In this document: piece after piece, positions 51,033 to 60,438 of the stretch
How the letters are laid out: every line of letters begins with the position of its first letter
How positions within the stretch are numbered: position 1 is the first letter of the stretch
NCBI RefSeq assembly: GCF_035984655.1
Contig: NZ_JAXCHT010000022.1
Location: 1-64,000 of the forward strand
Direction: 5' to 3'
Source of the DNA: Actimicrobium sp035984655
GTDB taxonomy: Bacteria; Pseudomonadota; Gammaproteobacteria; Burkholderiales; Burkholderiaceae_D
Length of the DNA stretch: 64,000 nt
Notes under the pieces: generated by a model
The model's database searches: none
What the model was told of the DNA's origin: nothing
What the model saw: only the letters and a program-made list of their open reading frames with translations
Position numbers and translations under genes: made by a program

Positions 51033-52643
51033 ATGAAGAAGAACAGCAAATGGATTATCAAGGCCAGCCTGATCGCGGTCCTGTGCGCGACGGCGGGGTT
51101 TGCCAGCGCCGCCAAGACATTGGTGTTTTGTTCGGAAGGCAGCCCGGAAGGCTTCAATCCGCAATTCTTTACCACCGGCACCACGATGGACGCAACCTCG
51201 GTGCCGATGTTCAACCGGCTGGTTGAATTTGAAACAGGTACCACCAACGTCGTTCCTGGCCTGGCCGAATCCTGGGAAGTTGCGCCGGATGGCCTGAGCT
51301 ACACCTTCAAGCTGCGCAAGGGCGTCAAGTTCCATACCACCGCCAAGTTCAAGCCGACGCGGGATATGAACGCCGACGACATCCTGTTCACCTACAACCG
51401 CATGGCCGATCCGCAGCATCCGTTCCACAAGAACACGCCTGGCACCACGTACGCCTATTTCGAAGACATGGGCATGAACAAGATCGTTGACCGTCTCGAA
51501 AAGGTCGATGCGATGACAGTGCGCTTCAAGCTGAAGCATCCGGAAGCGCCGTTCCTCGCCAATATGGCGATGGATTTCAATTCCGTGCAGTCGGCTGAAT
51601 ACGCCGACAAGATGAAAGCCGCCGGCACGCCGGAGGTAATCGACCGCGAGCCAGTCGGCACCGGTCCGTTCCAGTTCGTCTCGTACCAGAAAGATGCGGT
51701 GATCCGCTACAAGGCCTTCGACCAGCATTGGGGTGGTCGTCCCAAACTGGACAACCTGATTTACGCAATTACGCCGGACGCCTCGGTGCGCTACGCCAAG
51801 CTGAAGGCTGGCGAGTGCCAGGTGATGGCGTTCCCGAAGCCGGCTGACATCGCGTTGATGAAGGCCGATCCGGCGCTGACCTTGCTGACCAAGGAAGGCT
51901 TGAACATCGGCTATATCGCCTTCAACGTCGAGAAGAAGCCGTTCGACAACAAGCTGGTGCGGCAGGCGCTGACAATGGCAGTCGACAAGCAGACGATCCT
52001 GAAAACCGTGTTCCAGGGCGCCGGTCAGGCTGCCAAGAATCCGATTCCGCCGATGCTCTGGTCGTACAACGACAAGATCAAGGACTATGAATATGACCCG
52101 GTCAAGGCCAAGGCCCTGCTGACCAAGGCCGGCTATCCGAACGGCGCCGAGGTCGACCTGTGGTACCTGCCGGTGAGCCGCCCGTACAACCCGGACGGCA
52201 AACGCATGGCCGAGCTGATCCAGGCTGATTGGGCCAAGATCGGCGTCAAGGCCAAGCTGGTCACGTTCGAATGGGGCGAATACCGCAAGCGCAGCAAAAC
52301 CGGCGAGCAGCACGCGATGATGTTTGGCTGGTCCGGCGACAATGGCGACCCGGATAACTTCTTCGGCCCATTGCTCGGTTGCGACGCAGTGGCCGGGGGC
52401 GGCAATGTCGCGCGCTGGTGCAACAAGGATTTCGAAGCACAACTCCAGAAAGCCAAGGGCACGCCGGTGCAGGCCGAGCGCGCCAAGTTCTACGAGCGGG
52501 CCCAGGAAATCGCCCACGAAGAAGCACCGCTGATCGAAATTGCCCACTCGGTGCGTTTCACGCCGGTGCGCAAGGAAGTCATCGGCTTCCAGATGGATGC
52601 GACCGCGCATCATTACTTCAACAAGGTCGATCTGGCCAAGTAA
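51033..52643 (+). CDS. dppA: Peptide ABC transporter substrate-binding protein (DppA-like)
   Basis: A 536-residue periplasmic SBP family 5 protein with signal peptide (cleaved near SAA-KT). LVFCSEGSPEGFNPQFFTTGT, the GTGPFQFVSYQKD segment and MFGWSGDNGDPDNFF match DppA-type dipeptide or heme binders. GGAGAGA precedes ATG 51033. It is the first of five genes forming a complete importer. Confidence 0.93.
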   Translation: MKKNSKWIIKASLIAVLCATAGFASAAKTLVFCSEGSPEGFNPQFFTTGTTMDATSVPMFNRLVEFETGTTNVVPGLAESWEVAPDGLSYTFKLRKGVKFHTTAKFKPTRDMNADDILFTYNRMADPQHPFHKNTPGTTYAYFEDMGMNKIVDRLEKVDAMTVRFKLKHPEAPFLANMAMDFNSVQSAEYADKMKAAGTPEVIDREPVGTGPFQFVSYQKDAVIRYKAFDQHWGGRPKLDNLIYAITPDASVRYAKLKAGECQVMAFPKPADIALMKADPALTLLTKEGLNIGYIAFNVEKKPFDNKLVRQALTMAVDKQTILKTVFQGAGQAAKNPIPPMLWSYNDKIKDYEYDPVKAKALLTKAGYPNGAEVDLWYLPVSRPYNPDGKRMAELIQADWAKIGVKAKLVTFEWGEYRKRSKTGEQHAMMFGWSGDNGDPDNFFGPLLGCDAVAGGGNVARWCNKDFEAQLQKAKGTPVQAERAKFYERAQEIAHEEAPLIEIAHSVRFTPVRKEVIGFQMDATAHHYFNKVDLAK

Positions 52644-52650
52644 GCGGCGG

Positions 52651-52679
52651 GCCAATCGGGGTGGCGCACTCCGATTGGC
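52651..52679 (+). other. Stable hairpin between dppA and dppB
   Basis: A 13-base stem (52651-52663 with 52667-52679, one G-U pair) and a GCG loop, with no T-run. It resembles intercistronic hairpins that protect an upstream SBP message, giving more binding protein than permease. Confidence 0.6.
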
Positions 52680-52777
52680 GTTGTCAGCGTCAGTTTCGGC
52701 TATCATTGCGCGCTTTGCCGGATGGCGCTGATTCACAAGATCGGCTGCTTCTCACTTTTTGATCGAACGGGTACCCC

Positions 52778-53788
52778 ATGTTTGGATTCCTCCTGCGCCG
52801 CGCAGGGCTGGTCATTCCGACCTTTCTCGGCATTACGCTCCTGGTGTTTTCGCTGATCCATCTGATTCCGGGCGATGCCGTCGAAGCGATGTCGGGCGAG
52901 CGCGGCATGGACGCGGCGCGCTACGCGCGTCTGCTGCACCAGTTCGGTCTCGACCGGCCGTTGTATGTGCAGTATTTTGACTATCTGTGGCACGTCCTGC
53001 AAGGTGATCTGGGGCGCTCGCTGACGACGCAGGAACCCGTTCTGCGCGAATTTCTGACCTTGTTTCCGGCCACGATCGAGCTGTCGTTGTGCGCCATGAT
53101 GGTGGCCCTGGTGGTTGGACTGCCGGCCGGCATGCTGGCCTCATTGAAGCGCAACACCGTGCTGGATTACTCGGTGATGGGTGTCTCGCTGACCGGCTAT
53201 TCAATGCCGGTGTTCTGGTGGGCGCTGCTGCTGATCATGCTGTTTTCGGTGACGCTGGGCTGGACCCCGGTGTCGGGTCGCATCGATATCCTGTTTGATC
53301 TGCCGCCGGTGACCGGCTTCATGCTGATCGACAGCCTGCTGTCGGGCGAGCCGGGCGCGTTCAAGTCGGCGGTCTCGCATCTGGTTCTGCCGGCGATTGC
53401 GCTGGGCACGATTCCACTGGCCGTGGTGGCGCGCATGACGCGCTCGGCCATGCTTGAAGTGCTGCGCGAGGACTATGTCCGCACCGCGCGCGCGAAAGGG
53501 TTGTCGCGCTGGCGCGTGGTCGGCGTGCATGCGTTGCGCAATGCGCTCATTCCGGTGATCACCGTGATCGGGTTGCAAGTCGGCACGCTGCTGGCGGGCG
53601 CGATTCTGACCGAGACCATTTTCTCCTGGCCCGGCATCGGCAAGTGGCTGGTCGAAGCGATCCGGCGGCGCGATTATCCGGTGGTGCAGGGCGGCATCCT
53701 GCTGTCCGCCACGATCATCATCATGGTCAATCTGATCGTCGACGTCCTGTACGGCGTCATCAATCCACGTATCCGGCATAGCTCATGA
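52778..53788 (+). CDS. dppB: Peptide ABC transporter permease (DppB-like)
   Basis: A 336-residue inner-membrane permease with six TM segments. FLLRRAGLVIPTFLGITLLVF and IPGDAV at the N-terminus and the EAA loop RTARAKGLSRWRVVGVHALRNAL are typical. The C-terminal ETIFSWPGIGKWLVEAI matches the DppB/OppB family. Its last codons overlap dppC. Confidence 0.95.
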   Translation: MFGFLLRRAGLVIPTFLGITLLVFSLIHLIPGDAVEAMSGERGMDAARYARLLHQFGLDRPLYVQYFDYLWHVLQGDLGRSLTTQEPVLREFLTLFPATIELSLCAMMVALVVGLPAGMLASLKRNTVLDYSVMGVSLTGYSMPVFWWALLLIMLFSVTLGWTPVSGRIDILFDLPPVTGFMLIDSLLSGEPGAFKSAVSHLVLPAIALGTIPLAVVARMTRSAMLEVLREDYVRTARAKGLSRWRVVGVHALRNALIPVITVIGLQVGTLLAGAILTETIFSWPGIGKWLVEAIRRRDYPVVQGGILLSATIIIMVNLIVDVLYGVINPRIRHSS

Positions 53789-54681
53789 GCGCAATCCTGA
53801 CCCCGTCGACGGCGCAGACGCCGCCCCATCCTGCCCGCGAACTGTGGAACTACTTCAGCCAGAATCGTGGCGCAGTCATCGGCCTGGTGATCGTGATCGT
53901 GCTGGTCGTGCTGGCGTTGTCGGCCGATTTCATCGCGCCGTATTCACCGATCGAGCAGTACCGCGATGCGACGCTGGTGCCGCCAATGTGGCAGGCCGGC
54001 GGCAGCAGCAAATTCATTCTCGGCACCGATCCGGTCGGACGCGACATGCTGTCGCGCCTGATTCATGGCACCCGGCTGTCGCTCGTGATCGGACTGGTGT
54101 CGGTCAGCCTGTCGCTGACCATCGGCGTGGTGCTGGGCCTGATCGCCGGTTATTTCCGCGGCGTGGTCGAAGTCGCGCTGATGCGCCTGATGGACATCAT
54201 GCTGGCGCTGCCGAGCCTGCTGCTGGCGGTGGCCGTGGTCGCCATTCTCGGCCCTGGCCTGATGAATGCAATGTATGCGATTGCCATCGTGATGCTGCCG
54301 CATTACGCGCGCCAGACGCGCGCGGCGGTGATCGGCGAGATGTCGAAGGATTATGTGAATGCGTCGCGCATTGCCGGCGCCGGTACCGTGCGGCTGATGT
54401 TCAACTGCATCCTGCCCAATTGCGCCGCACCGCTGATCGTGCAGGCCACGCTGGGCTTTTCCAGCGCAATTCTGGACGCCGCTGCGCTGGGCTTTCTGGG
54501 CCTCGGCGCGCAACCGCCGACACCGGAGTGGGGCTCGATGCTGGCCAGTGCGCTGGAATTCATCCAGAGCGCCTGGTGGGTGGTGACCTTTCCGGGCCTG
54601 GCGATTCTGGTATCGGTGCTGGCATTTAATTTGATGGGCGATGGTTTGCGTGATGCGCTCGATCCGAAACTGAAACGGTAA
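53785..54681 (+). CDS. dppC: Peptide ABC transporter permease (DppC-like)
   Basis: A 298-residue permease pairing with DppB. It has an N-terminal TM helix, FILGTDPVGRDMLSRLIHGTRLSL, the EAA loop DYVNASRIAGAGTVRLMFNCILPN and FLGLGAQPPTPEWG. The ATG overlaps the dppB stop. Confidence 0.95.
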   Translation: MSAILTPSTAQTPPHPARELWNYFSQNRGAVIGLVIVIVLVVLALSADFIAPYSPIEQYRDATLVPPMWQAGGSSKFILGTDPVGRDMLSRLIHGTRLSLVIGLVSVSLSLTIGVVLGLIAGYFRGVVEVALMRLMDIMLALPSLLLAVAVVAILGPGLMNAMYAIAIVMLPHYARQTRAAVIGEMSKDYVNASRIAGAGTVRLMFNCILPNCAAPLIVQATLGFSSAILDAAALGFLGLGAQPPTPEWGSMLASALEFIQSAWWVVTFPGLAILVSVLAFNLMGDGLRDALDPKLKR

Positions 54682-54686
54682 CCGTC

Positions 54687-55685
54687 ATGGCGCTGCTTGA
54701 TATCAAGAATCTGCGGGTCGAATTCGGCTCCGAGAAATCCCCGTTCACCGCCGTTGACGGCCTCGACCTGTGCATCGAACAGGGCGAGGTGGTTGGCATC
54801 GTCGGCGAATCCGGTTCAGGCAAGAGCGTGACCTCGCTGGCGCTGATGGGACTGATCGATTATCCGGGCCGGGTCAAGGCCGAGCGCATGGCTTTCGACG
54901 GCCGCGACCTGCTGACCATGCCTGAGCGCGAGCGTCGCAATCTGCTCGGCAAGGACATCGCGATGATCTTCCAGGATCCGATGGCCAGCCTGAACCCGTG
55001 TTTCACGGTGGCCTACCAATTGATGGAAACGCTCAACGTGCACCAGGGCGGCAGCAAGGCCGAATTGCGCGCACGCGCACTGACGCTGTTGAAGCAGGTC
55101 GATATTCCCGACCCGGAGCGCCGCCTGGATGCGTATCCGCATCAACTGTCCGGCGGCATGAGCCAGCGCGTGATGGTGGCGATGGCGATTGCCTGCAATC
55201 CGCGTTTGCTGATCGCCGATGAGCCGACCACGGCACTGGACGTGACCGTGCAGGCGCAGATGCTGGAGTTGCTGCTGCAATTGCAGCGCGAGCGCGGCAT
55301 GGCGCTGATGCTGATCACGCATGACCTGTCGGTGATCGCGCAAACCGCGCAACGCGTGGTGGTGATGTATGCCGGACAGGTGGTCGAGACCGGCCGCGTA
55401 CCGGATATTTTCAATGCGCCGCAGCATCCCTACACGCAGGCCCTGCTGGCCGCGCTGCCTGAACACAATATCGGCAAGGCGCGTTTGCAAACCATCCCGG
55501 GGGTGGTGCCGGGCCAGTACGATCGTCCGACCGGCTGTCTGCTCAGCCCGCGCTGCATGTATGCGACGGAACGGTGCCACCGTGAACGTCCTGCGCTCAG
55601 CGGTCCCGGCGCGGTGCAGGTGCGTTGCCATTTCCCGCTCGACACAGCCGGTGTCCCGACCAACAATTGGCAAAAGGCTGCCTGA
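54687..55685 (+). CDS. dppD: Peptide ABC transporter ATP-binding protein (DppD-like)
   Basis: A 332-residue ABC ATPase: Walker A GESGSGKSVTSLALMG, LSGGMSQRVMVAMAIA signature, Walker B LLIADEPTTALD and switch His ITHDLS. The C-terminal GCLLSPRCMYATERC is the oligopeptide-type Cys-rich segment that binds a 4Fe-4S cluster in some relatives. The stop overlaps dppF. Confidence 0.95.
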   Translation: MALLDIKNLRVEFGSEKSPFTAVDGLDLCIEQGEVVGIVGESGSGKSVTSLALMGLIDYPGRVKAERMAFDGRDLLTMPERERRNLLGKDIAMIFQDPMASLNPCFTVAYQLMETLNVHQGGSKAELRARALTLLKQVDIPDPERRLDAYPHQLSGGMSQRVMVAMAIACNPRLLIADEPTTALDVTVQAQMLELLLQLQRERGMALMLITHDLSVIAQTAQRVVVMYAGQVVETGRVPDIFNAPQHPYTQALLAALPEHNIGKARLQTIPGVVPGQYDRPTGCLLSPRCMYATERCHRERPALSGPGAVQVRCHFPLDTAGVPTNNWQKAA

Positions 55686-56662
55686 TGACGACTCCGACGG
55701 TTCTGCTCGAAGCGAAAAATCTCTCCAAACATTACGCCGTCTCGCAGGGCTTTCTGAAACCGAAGGCCTCGGCGCGCGCGCTCGATGGCGTCTCGTTCAT
55801 CCTCACCGCCGGCAAAACGCTGGCCGTGGTGGGCGAATCCGGTTGCGGCAAGTCAACGCTGGCGCGGCAGATCACCATGATCGAACCGCCTACCGGAGGC
55901 GCCTTGTGGATGGGTGGCGTCAATATCGCCGAGGCTGACCGCGCCACATTGAAACGGGTGCGTCCGCTGGTGCAGATGGTGTTCCAGAATCCGTATGCGA
56001 GCCTGAATCCGCGCAAGAAGATTGGTGCGATGCTGGAAGAGCCGCTCGAAATCAACCGCGATCTGAGCAAGGCCGAACGGCGCGACAAGGCGCTGGCGAT
56101 GATGCAGCAGGTTGGCTTGCGGCCGGAGCATTACGGCCGCTATCCGCACATGTTTTCGGGCGGACAGCGTCAGCGCATTGCCATCGCGCGCGCGCTCATG
56201 CTGGACCCGACCGTGATCGTGGCCGACGAACCGGTGTCGGCACTGGATGTGTCGATCCAGGCACAGGTGCTCAATTTGTTGATGGATATCCAGCAAGCCA
56301 GCGGCGTGGCCTACCTGTTTATTTCGCACAATCTGGCGGTGGTGGAGCACATCGCCGATGAGGTGATGGTGATGTATCTGGGCAAGGCAGTCGAGCACGG
56401 TGGCAAGGCGGAACTGTTTTCCCGGCCGCTGCACCCGTACACCAAAGCTTTGCTGGCAAGCACACCGCGCATCGATCCGTCCCAACGCCAGGAAAAAATC
56501 ATGTTGCCTGGCGAGTTGCCGTCACCGCTGGCACCGCCACCGGGATGCGCCTTCAATACGCGTTGTCCGTTTGCAGTCGAGCGCTGCCGGATTGAGGTGC
56601 CGCAGCTGGAGCCCATCGAGGGGCGGTTGGTGGCATGCCACCGGGTGGCGGAGATCAACTGA
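55685..56662 (+). CDS. dppF: Peptide ABC transporter ATP-binding protein (DppF-like)
   Basis: A 325-residue ABC ATPase: Walker A GESGCGKSTLARQI, signature FSGGQRQRIAIARAL, Walker B VIVADEPVSALD, switch His ISHNLA and a C-terminal GCAFNTRCPFAVERC. It forms the ATPase heterodimer with DppD. ATG 55685 shares one base with the dppD stop. No clear terminator follows. Confidence 0.95.
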   Translation: MTTPTVLLEAKNLSKHYAVSQGFLKPKASARALDGVSFILTAGKTLAVVGESGCGKSTLARQITMIEPPTGGALWMGGVNIAEADRATLKRVRPLVQMVFQNPYASLNPRKKIGAMLEEPLEINRDLSKAERRDKALAMMQQVGLRPEHYGRYPHMFSGGQRQRIAIARALMLDPTVIVADEPVSALDVSIQAQVLNLLMDIQQASGVAYLFISHNLAVVEHIADEVMVMYLGKAVEHGGKAELFSRPLHPYTKALLASTPRIDPSQRQEKIMLPGELPSPLAPPPGCAFNTRCPFAVERCRIEVPQLEPIEGRLVACHRVAEIN

Positions 56663-56757
56663 TCCGGGAGGGCGACAATTCCGGCTGTCAGTTTCCCCGT
56701 CGCAGCGAGCCTGCTGCATCGTCGTGCAATTTCACCCCTTTGCGTTAACGCTGTCGG

Positions 56758-56937
56758 TCAGCTGCCAAACTGATCGTCTGCTTCCGTTTTCTTTTCCCGT
56801 GCTTCTTCGATCATGCGGCGATCCTTGATCCGTTTCCGGATGATGGTCGCATGCTGTTCAGCAGTCATCGGCGGTGCAGTCATCAACTCTTTAAGAAGTG
56901 CTGTGTTGCTGTAGTTGTTCTTATTGAGATTGTTCAA
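56758..56937 (-). CDS. Possible small helical protein
   Basis: A frame of 59 residues from TTG 56937: NNLNKNNYSNTALLKELM, then TAEQHATIIRKRIKDRRMIE and a Lys/Glu-rich tail. The composition looks protein-like (charged amphipathic helix), and GGAG lies nine bases upstream. No family recognised, no partner adjacent. It is convergent with dppF. Confidence 0.45.
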   Translation of the reverse strand: MNNLNKNNYSNTALLKELMTAPPMTAEQHATIIRKRIKDRRMIEEAREKKTEADDQFGS

Positions 56938-57460
56938 TTAAGAAACTCCATTGAAAGTCGATCTCCAAGAAAATTGCCCGCGACATTGCCCTGCGGGTTT
57001 TGCCTTCAGTAACGCGCCCGACCGGACTCGAAGGCATGGAATTGCAAGCGCGCCGACCCATTTTGCCACAAAGCGCCGGCACCACCCCCGGCCAATGCCG
57101 TTGGCTTCTGATCGGTCGCAGTATTTCATCGCGGATTTTTTGTTTCTTTGTGGATCTGCCGGGACCGCGCACGAACCTGTCGCGCTGCAGTGCCGCATTT
57201 CTGATGCGGGCCGCCAGGCGAGGACACTGCGCGCAAAACCGGCGCTCCAAATGCTGCGACGCACCCAATCGATTCTGCAATTACTTCGACACTGTTTCGT
57301 CCAGGTCAATTTTCGCCCCCTATCGGTCTGATGCGAAATGCGCAATACTCAGTGCGCCGATGGCGTCCCCGGTATCGCAACGCTGACGCCAGACTGCATT
57401 TCCGGTCCGGCGTGGCGGCTTCTGCCGCCATCATCATCACAAGACTTTTTGGAGAATCTC
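56938..57460. other. Intergenic region upstream of phaA
   Basis: About 520 bases with no gene, RNA or repeat I can support. It should carry the phaA promoter. Several short overlapping frames have no ribosome sites. Confidence 0.35.
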
Positions 57461-58636
57461 ATGAACGAAGTCGTCATCGTTGCAGCCCTCAGAACCGCAG
57501 TTGGAAAGTTCGGTGGCACGCTGGCAAAAATTTCCGCTGTCGATCTCGGCGCCCACGTCATCAAGGGTTTGCTCGCCCAAACAGGGATCGATCCGAAGCT
57601 GGTCAGTGAAGTCATCATGGGCCAGGTACTTACCGCCGGGTGCGGCCAGAATCCGGCACGCCAGGCATTGATTCACGCCGGGCTGCCAGACATGGTCCCC
57701 GGCATGACCATCGGCAAGGTGTGCGGTAGCGGGCTGAAAGCGACCCACCTTGCCGCCCAGGCAATTCGTTGCGGCGACGCCGATATCATCATTGCCGGCG
57801 GCCAGGAAAGCATGAGCGCGTCGCCGCATGTCCTCAACGGATCGCGTGATGGTTTCCGCATGGGCGACGCCAAGCTGGTCGACACCATGATCGTCGACGG
57901 CCTGTGGGACGCCTTCAATCACTATCACATGGGCACCACCGCCGAGAACGTCGCCAGCAAGTACGACATCTCGCGCGCTGAACAGGACGCCTTCGCGGTG
58001 GCGTCGCAGAACAAGGCCGAAGCGGCGCAGAAAGCCGGCAAGTTCAAGGACGAAATCCTGCCGCTTGAAATAGCGCAGAAAAAGGGATCGATCGTGTTCG
58101 ACGCTGATGAATACATCAAGCCGGGCACCACCATCGAATCGTTGTCCGGCTTGCGTCCGGCATTCGCCAAGGATGGCACCGTGACGGCGGGCAATGCCTC
58201 CGGACTCAATGATGGCGCCGCTGCCGTGATGATGATGTCGGCTGCCAAGGCGGAACAATTGGGCCTGAAGCCACTGGCGCGCATCAAGGCGTATTCATCG
58301 GCCGGACTCGATCCGAGCATCATGGGGATGGGCCCGGTGCCGGCCGCGCAATTGTGTTTGAAGAAGGCCGGTTGGACCCACCAGGATCTGGATCTGCTCG
58401 AAATTAATGAAGCCTTTGCCGCCCAGGCCATCGCTGTCAACAAGCAGATGGGCTGGGATACCAGCAAGATCAACGTCAATGGCGGTGCGATCGCACTGGG
58501 CCATCCGATTGGTGCATCAGGTTGCCGCATTCTGGTGACGCTGATTCATGAAATGATCCGGCGCGATGCCCGGCGCGGCCTGGCCAGTTTGTGTATCGGC
58601 GGCGGCATGGGCGTGGCATTGGCAATTGAGCGTTAA
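57461..58636 (+). CDS. phaA: Acetyl-CoA acetyltransferase (beta-ketothiolase)
   Basis: A 391-residue thiolase condensing two acetyl-CoA to acetoacetyl-CoA for polyhydroxybutyrate. The nucleophile Cys is in GKVCGSGLKA, His in NGGAIALGHPIGASGCR and the second Cys in LASLCIGGGMG. The start at 57461 has GGAG six bases upstream and gives MNEVVIVAALRTAVGKFGG. phaB follows 57 bases later. The polymerase phaC is not in the window. Confidence 0.95.
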   Translation: MNEVVIVAALRTAVGKFGGTLAKISAVDLGAHVIKGLLAQTGIDPKLVSEVIMGQVLTAGCGQNPARQALIHAGLPDMVPGMTIGKVCGSGLKATHLAAQAIRCGDADIIIAGGQESMSASPHVLNGSRDGFRMGDAKLVDTMIVDGLWDAFNHYHMGTTAENVASKYDISRAEQDAFAVASQNKAEAAQKAGKFKDEILPLEIAQKKGSIVFDADEYIKPGTTIESLSGLRPAFAKDGTVTAGNASGLNDGAAAVMMMSAAKAEQLGLKPLARIKAYSSAGLDPSIMGMGPVPAAQLCLKKAGWTHQDLDLLEINEAFAAQAIAVNKQMGWDTSKINVNGGAIALGHPIGASGCRILVTLIHEMIRRDARRGLASLCIGGGMGVALAIER

Positions 58637-58693
58637 AGGGTCGGCACAGACCCGCACACGGAGAGTTTTCAATCACTTATCGAGGAGACAGAC

Positions 58694-59434
58694 ATGGCAC
58701 GAGTAGCATTGGTAACAGGCGGAATGGGCGGCTTGGGCGAGGCAGTCTGCATCAAACTTGCCGCCCTCGGCTATCAGGTGGTCACGACGTATTCGCCTGG
58801 CAACACCAAATCCAATGAATGGCTGGCCGAGATGGACCGGCTTGGCTACAAATTTCGCGCCTATCCCTGTGACGTGGCAGATTACGATTCCGCAGCGCAG
58901 TGCGCCGCGGCAATCGAAAGCGAAGTGGGACCGATCGATGTGCTGGTCAACAATGCCGGGATTACCCGTGACATGACCTTCAAGAAAATGGACAAGCCGA
59001 ACTGGGATGCGGTCATCGGCACGAATCTGGATTCGGTGTTCAACATGACCAAGCCGGTGTGCGATGGCATGGTCGAGCGCGGTTGGGGCCGGATCATCAA
59101 CATTTCGTCGGTCAACGGCCAGAAGGGCGCGTTCGGGCAAACCAATTATTCGGCCGCCAAAGCCGGCATGCACGGTTTCACCAAGGCGCTCGCGCTGGAG
59201 GTGGCCCGCAAGGGCGTGACCGTCAACACGATTTCCCCCGGCTATATCGGGACCAAGATGGTGATGGCGATTCCGCAGGAAGTGCTGGACTCGAAGATCA
59301 TTCCGCAGATTCCGATGGCACGTCTGGGCAAGCCGGAGGAGGTTGCAGGTCTGGTCGCGTATCTTGCGTCGGATGAAGCAGCGTTCCTGACCGGTGCCAA
59401 CATTGCCATCAACGGCGGACAGCATATGTCCTGA
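58694..59434 (+). CDS. phaB: Acetoacetyl-CoA reductase
   Basis: A 246-residue short-chain dehydrogenase using NADPH to make (R)-3-hydroxybutyryl-CoA. It has the nucleotide motif VTGGMGGLGEA, NNAGITRD, the catalytic Ser in NISSVNGQKG and YSAAKAG with Tyr and Lys, and the family-typical C-terminus GANIAINGGQHMS. GAGGAGA precedes the start; a strong terminator follows. Confidence 0.96.
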   Translation: MARVALVTGGMGGLGEAVCIKLAALGYQVVTTYSPGNTKSNEWLAEMDRLGYKFRAYPCDVADYDSAAQCAAAIESEVGPIDVLVNNAGITRDMTFKKMDKPNWDAVIGTNLDSVFNMTKPVCDGMVERGWGRIINISSVNGQKGAFGQTNYSAAKAGMHGFTKALALEVARKGVTVNTISPGYIGTKMVMAIPQEVLDSKIIPQIPMARLGKPEEVAGLVAYLASDEAAFLTGANIAINGGQHMS

Positions 59435-59459
59435 TCAGGGGTTCGGTTCAAGGTGTTCG

Positions 59460-59493
59460 GCGTCGCACTGCAAACAGTGCGGCGCTTTTTTTT
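59460..59493 (+). terminator. Intrinsic terminator of phaAB
   Basis: GCGTCGCACTG pairs with CAGTGCGGCGC (11 pairs, one G-U) around a CAAA loop and is followed by eight Ts. It ends just before the convergent DsbA-like gene. Confidence 0.93.
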
Positions 59494-59494
59494 G

Positions 59495-60160
59495 TCACGC
59501 CGCGGTCTGACGGTCGACCAGCGCCTGCAATTGTTCAACCAGCTTTGGCATCGCTGTAAAGCCCGAGGTAACCATGTCGAGCGCACCATCGCGTTCCAGC
59601 ACCAGCGTCGGAAAGCCTGTGATATTCCAGTGCCGGGTCTGGGCAAAGTCGGCATGGGTTGCCTGTTTGATCTCGTCGGACTCCCACAATGCCGCGAACG
59701 CGGCGGCGTCGATCGGCGCCCCGGCGGCGTCGATCGGCGCCCCGGCGGCGGTGAGTGCCTTGCTGCACACCTCGGCCAGGACTTCGGCGCGCGTCACATC
59801 GCGGCCATCGACATAAAACGCCTGCTGAATTGCCTGGAACACCGCCATCGTTGCATCCGGCGCCCACTGGCGTGCAGCAACCACGGCGCGACACGCCGGC
59901 TCCGTGTTGTAGATGAAATTCTCCTGCATCACCGTCTGGTCGGAAAAGGCCAGGCCACTGGCATCATGGACTTTTTGCCAATGTGCCATCAGCTCGGTGC
60001 GCATCACCTCATCCATCACCGCATCGTTATAGGCGCGCAGACCGCCGAGCACGATCTCGACCCGCAGGCCCGGCAATCCGTCCAGCAGCGCCGACAACTC
60101 CGGTCCGAAGCCATAGCACCAGGAACACATTGGATCGGCAATGTAAATGAGCTTGGTCAT
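59495..60160 (-). CDS. DsbA family (FrnE-like) thioredoxin-fold protein
   Basis: A 221-residue cytoplasmic protein: IADPMCSWCYGFGPEL holds the CxxC redox motif, a helical insertion follows, and the cis-Pro loop is GFPTLVLE. Similar proteins act as 2-hydroxychromene isomerase-like or disulfide oxidoreductases. No signal peptide. Residues around 138-152 contain a doubled AAGAPID from a 21-base tandem duplication. It is divergent from the bufferin operon, so a link to metal or redox stress is possible. Confidence 0.88.
   Translation of the reverse strand: MTKLIYIADPMCSWCYGFGPELSALLDGLPGLRVEIVLGGLRAYNDAVMDEVMRTELMAHWQKVHDASGLAFSDQTVMQENFIYNTEPACRAVVAARQWAPDATMAVFQAIQQAFYVDGRDVTRAEVLAEVCSKALTAAGAPIDAAGAPIDAAAFAALWESDEIKQATHADFAQTRHWNITGFPTLVLERDGALDMVTSGFTAMPKLVEQLQALVDRQTAA
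59701..59750. repeat. 21-base tandem duplication inside the DsbA-like gene
   Basis: CGGCGGCGTCGATCGGCGCC recurs with a 21-base period (59701 and 59722), plus a partial third copy. It keeps the frame and duplicates seven residues in a loop. Confidence 0.9.
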
Positions 60161-60438
60161 TGGTGTGCGCTTTCAAAAAAGATGGGTGGGCAAAGTGTAA
60201 GGGATCGCGCACGGCGTCGCATCAGGTTTCGATGTGAATTGAAGCGATGCGGCCCGGGGCGCCTTTGCGGAAGTAAGTGAATGTCTTCGGCATTGATCGT
60301 CGGGCGTTGAATGGACTAGTATCGAAGCACCTGAAATCAGTCTGCAATCGGGTGTAAGGAAATCGACGCCTCGCATGACTGAAGATCAGTTTCACCGGCA
60401 CCCAGTGCTTTTTCAATCCACCTTTCAAGGAAATCATC
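60161..60438. other. Divergent promoter region of the bufferin operon
   Basis: About 280 bases. Bufferin operons elsewhere are often under an ECF sigma factor. GTAAG-type -35-like words occur near 60271 and 60354, but I cannot fix a matching -10. No sigma-factor or metal-regulator gene is adjacent. Confidence 0.35.
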
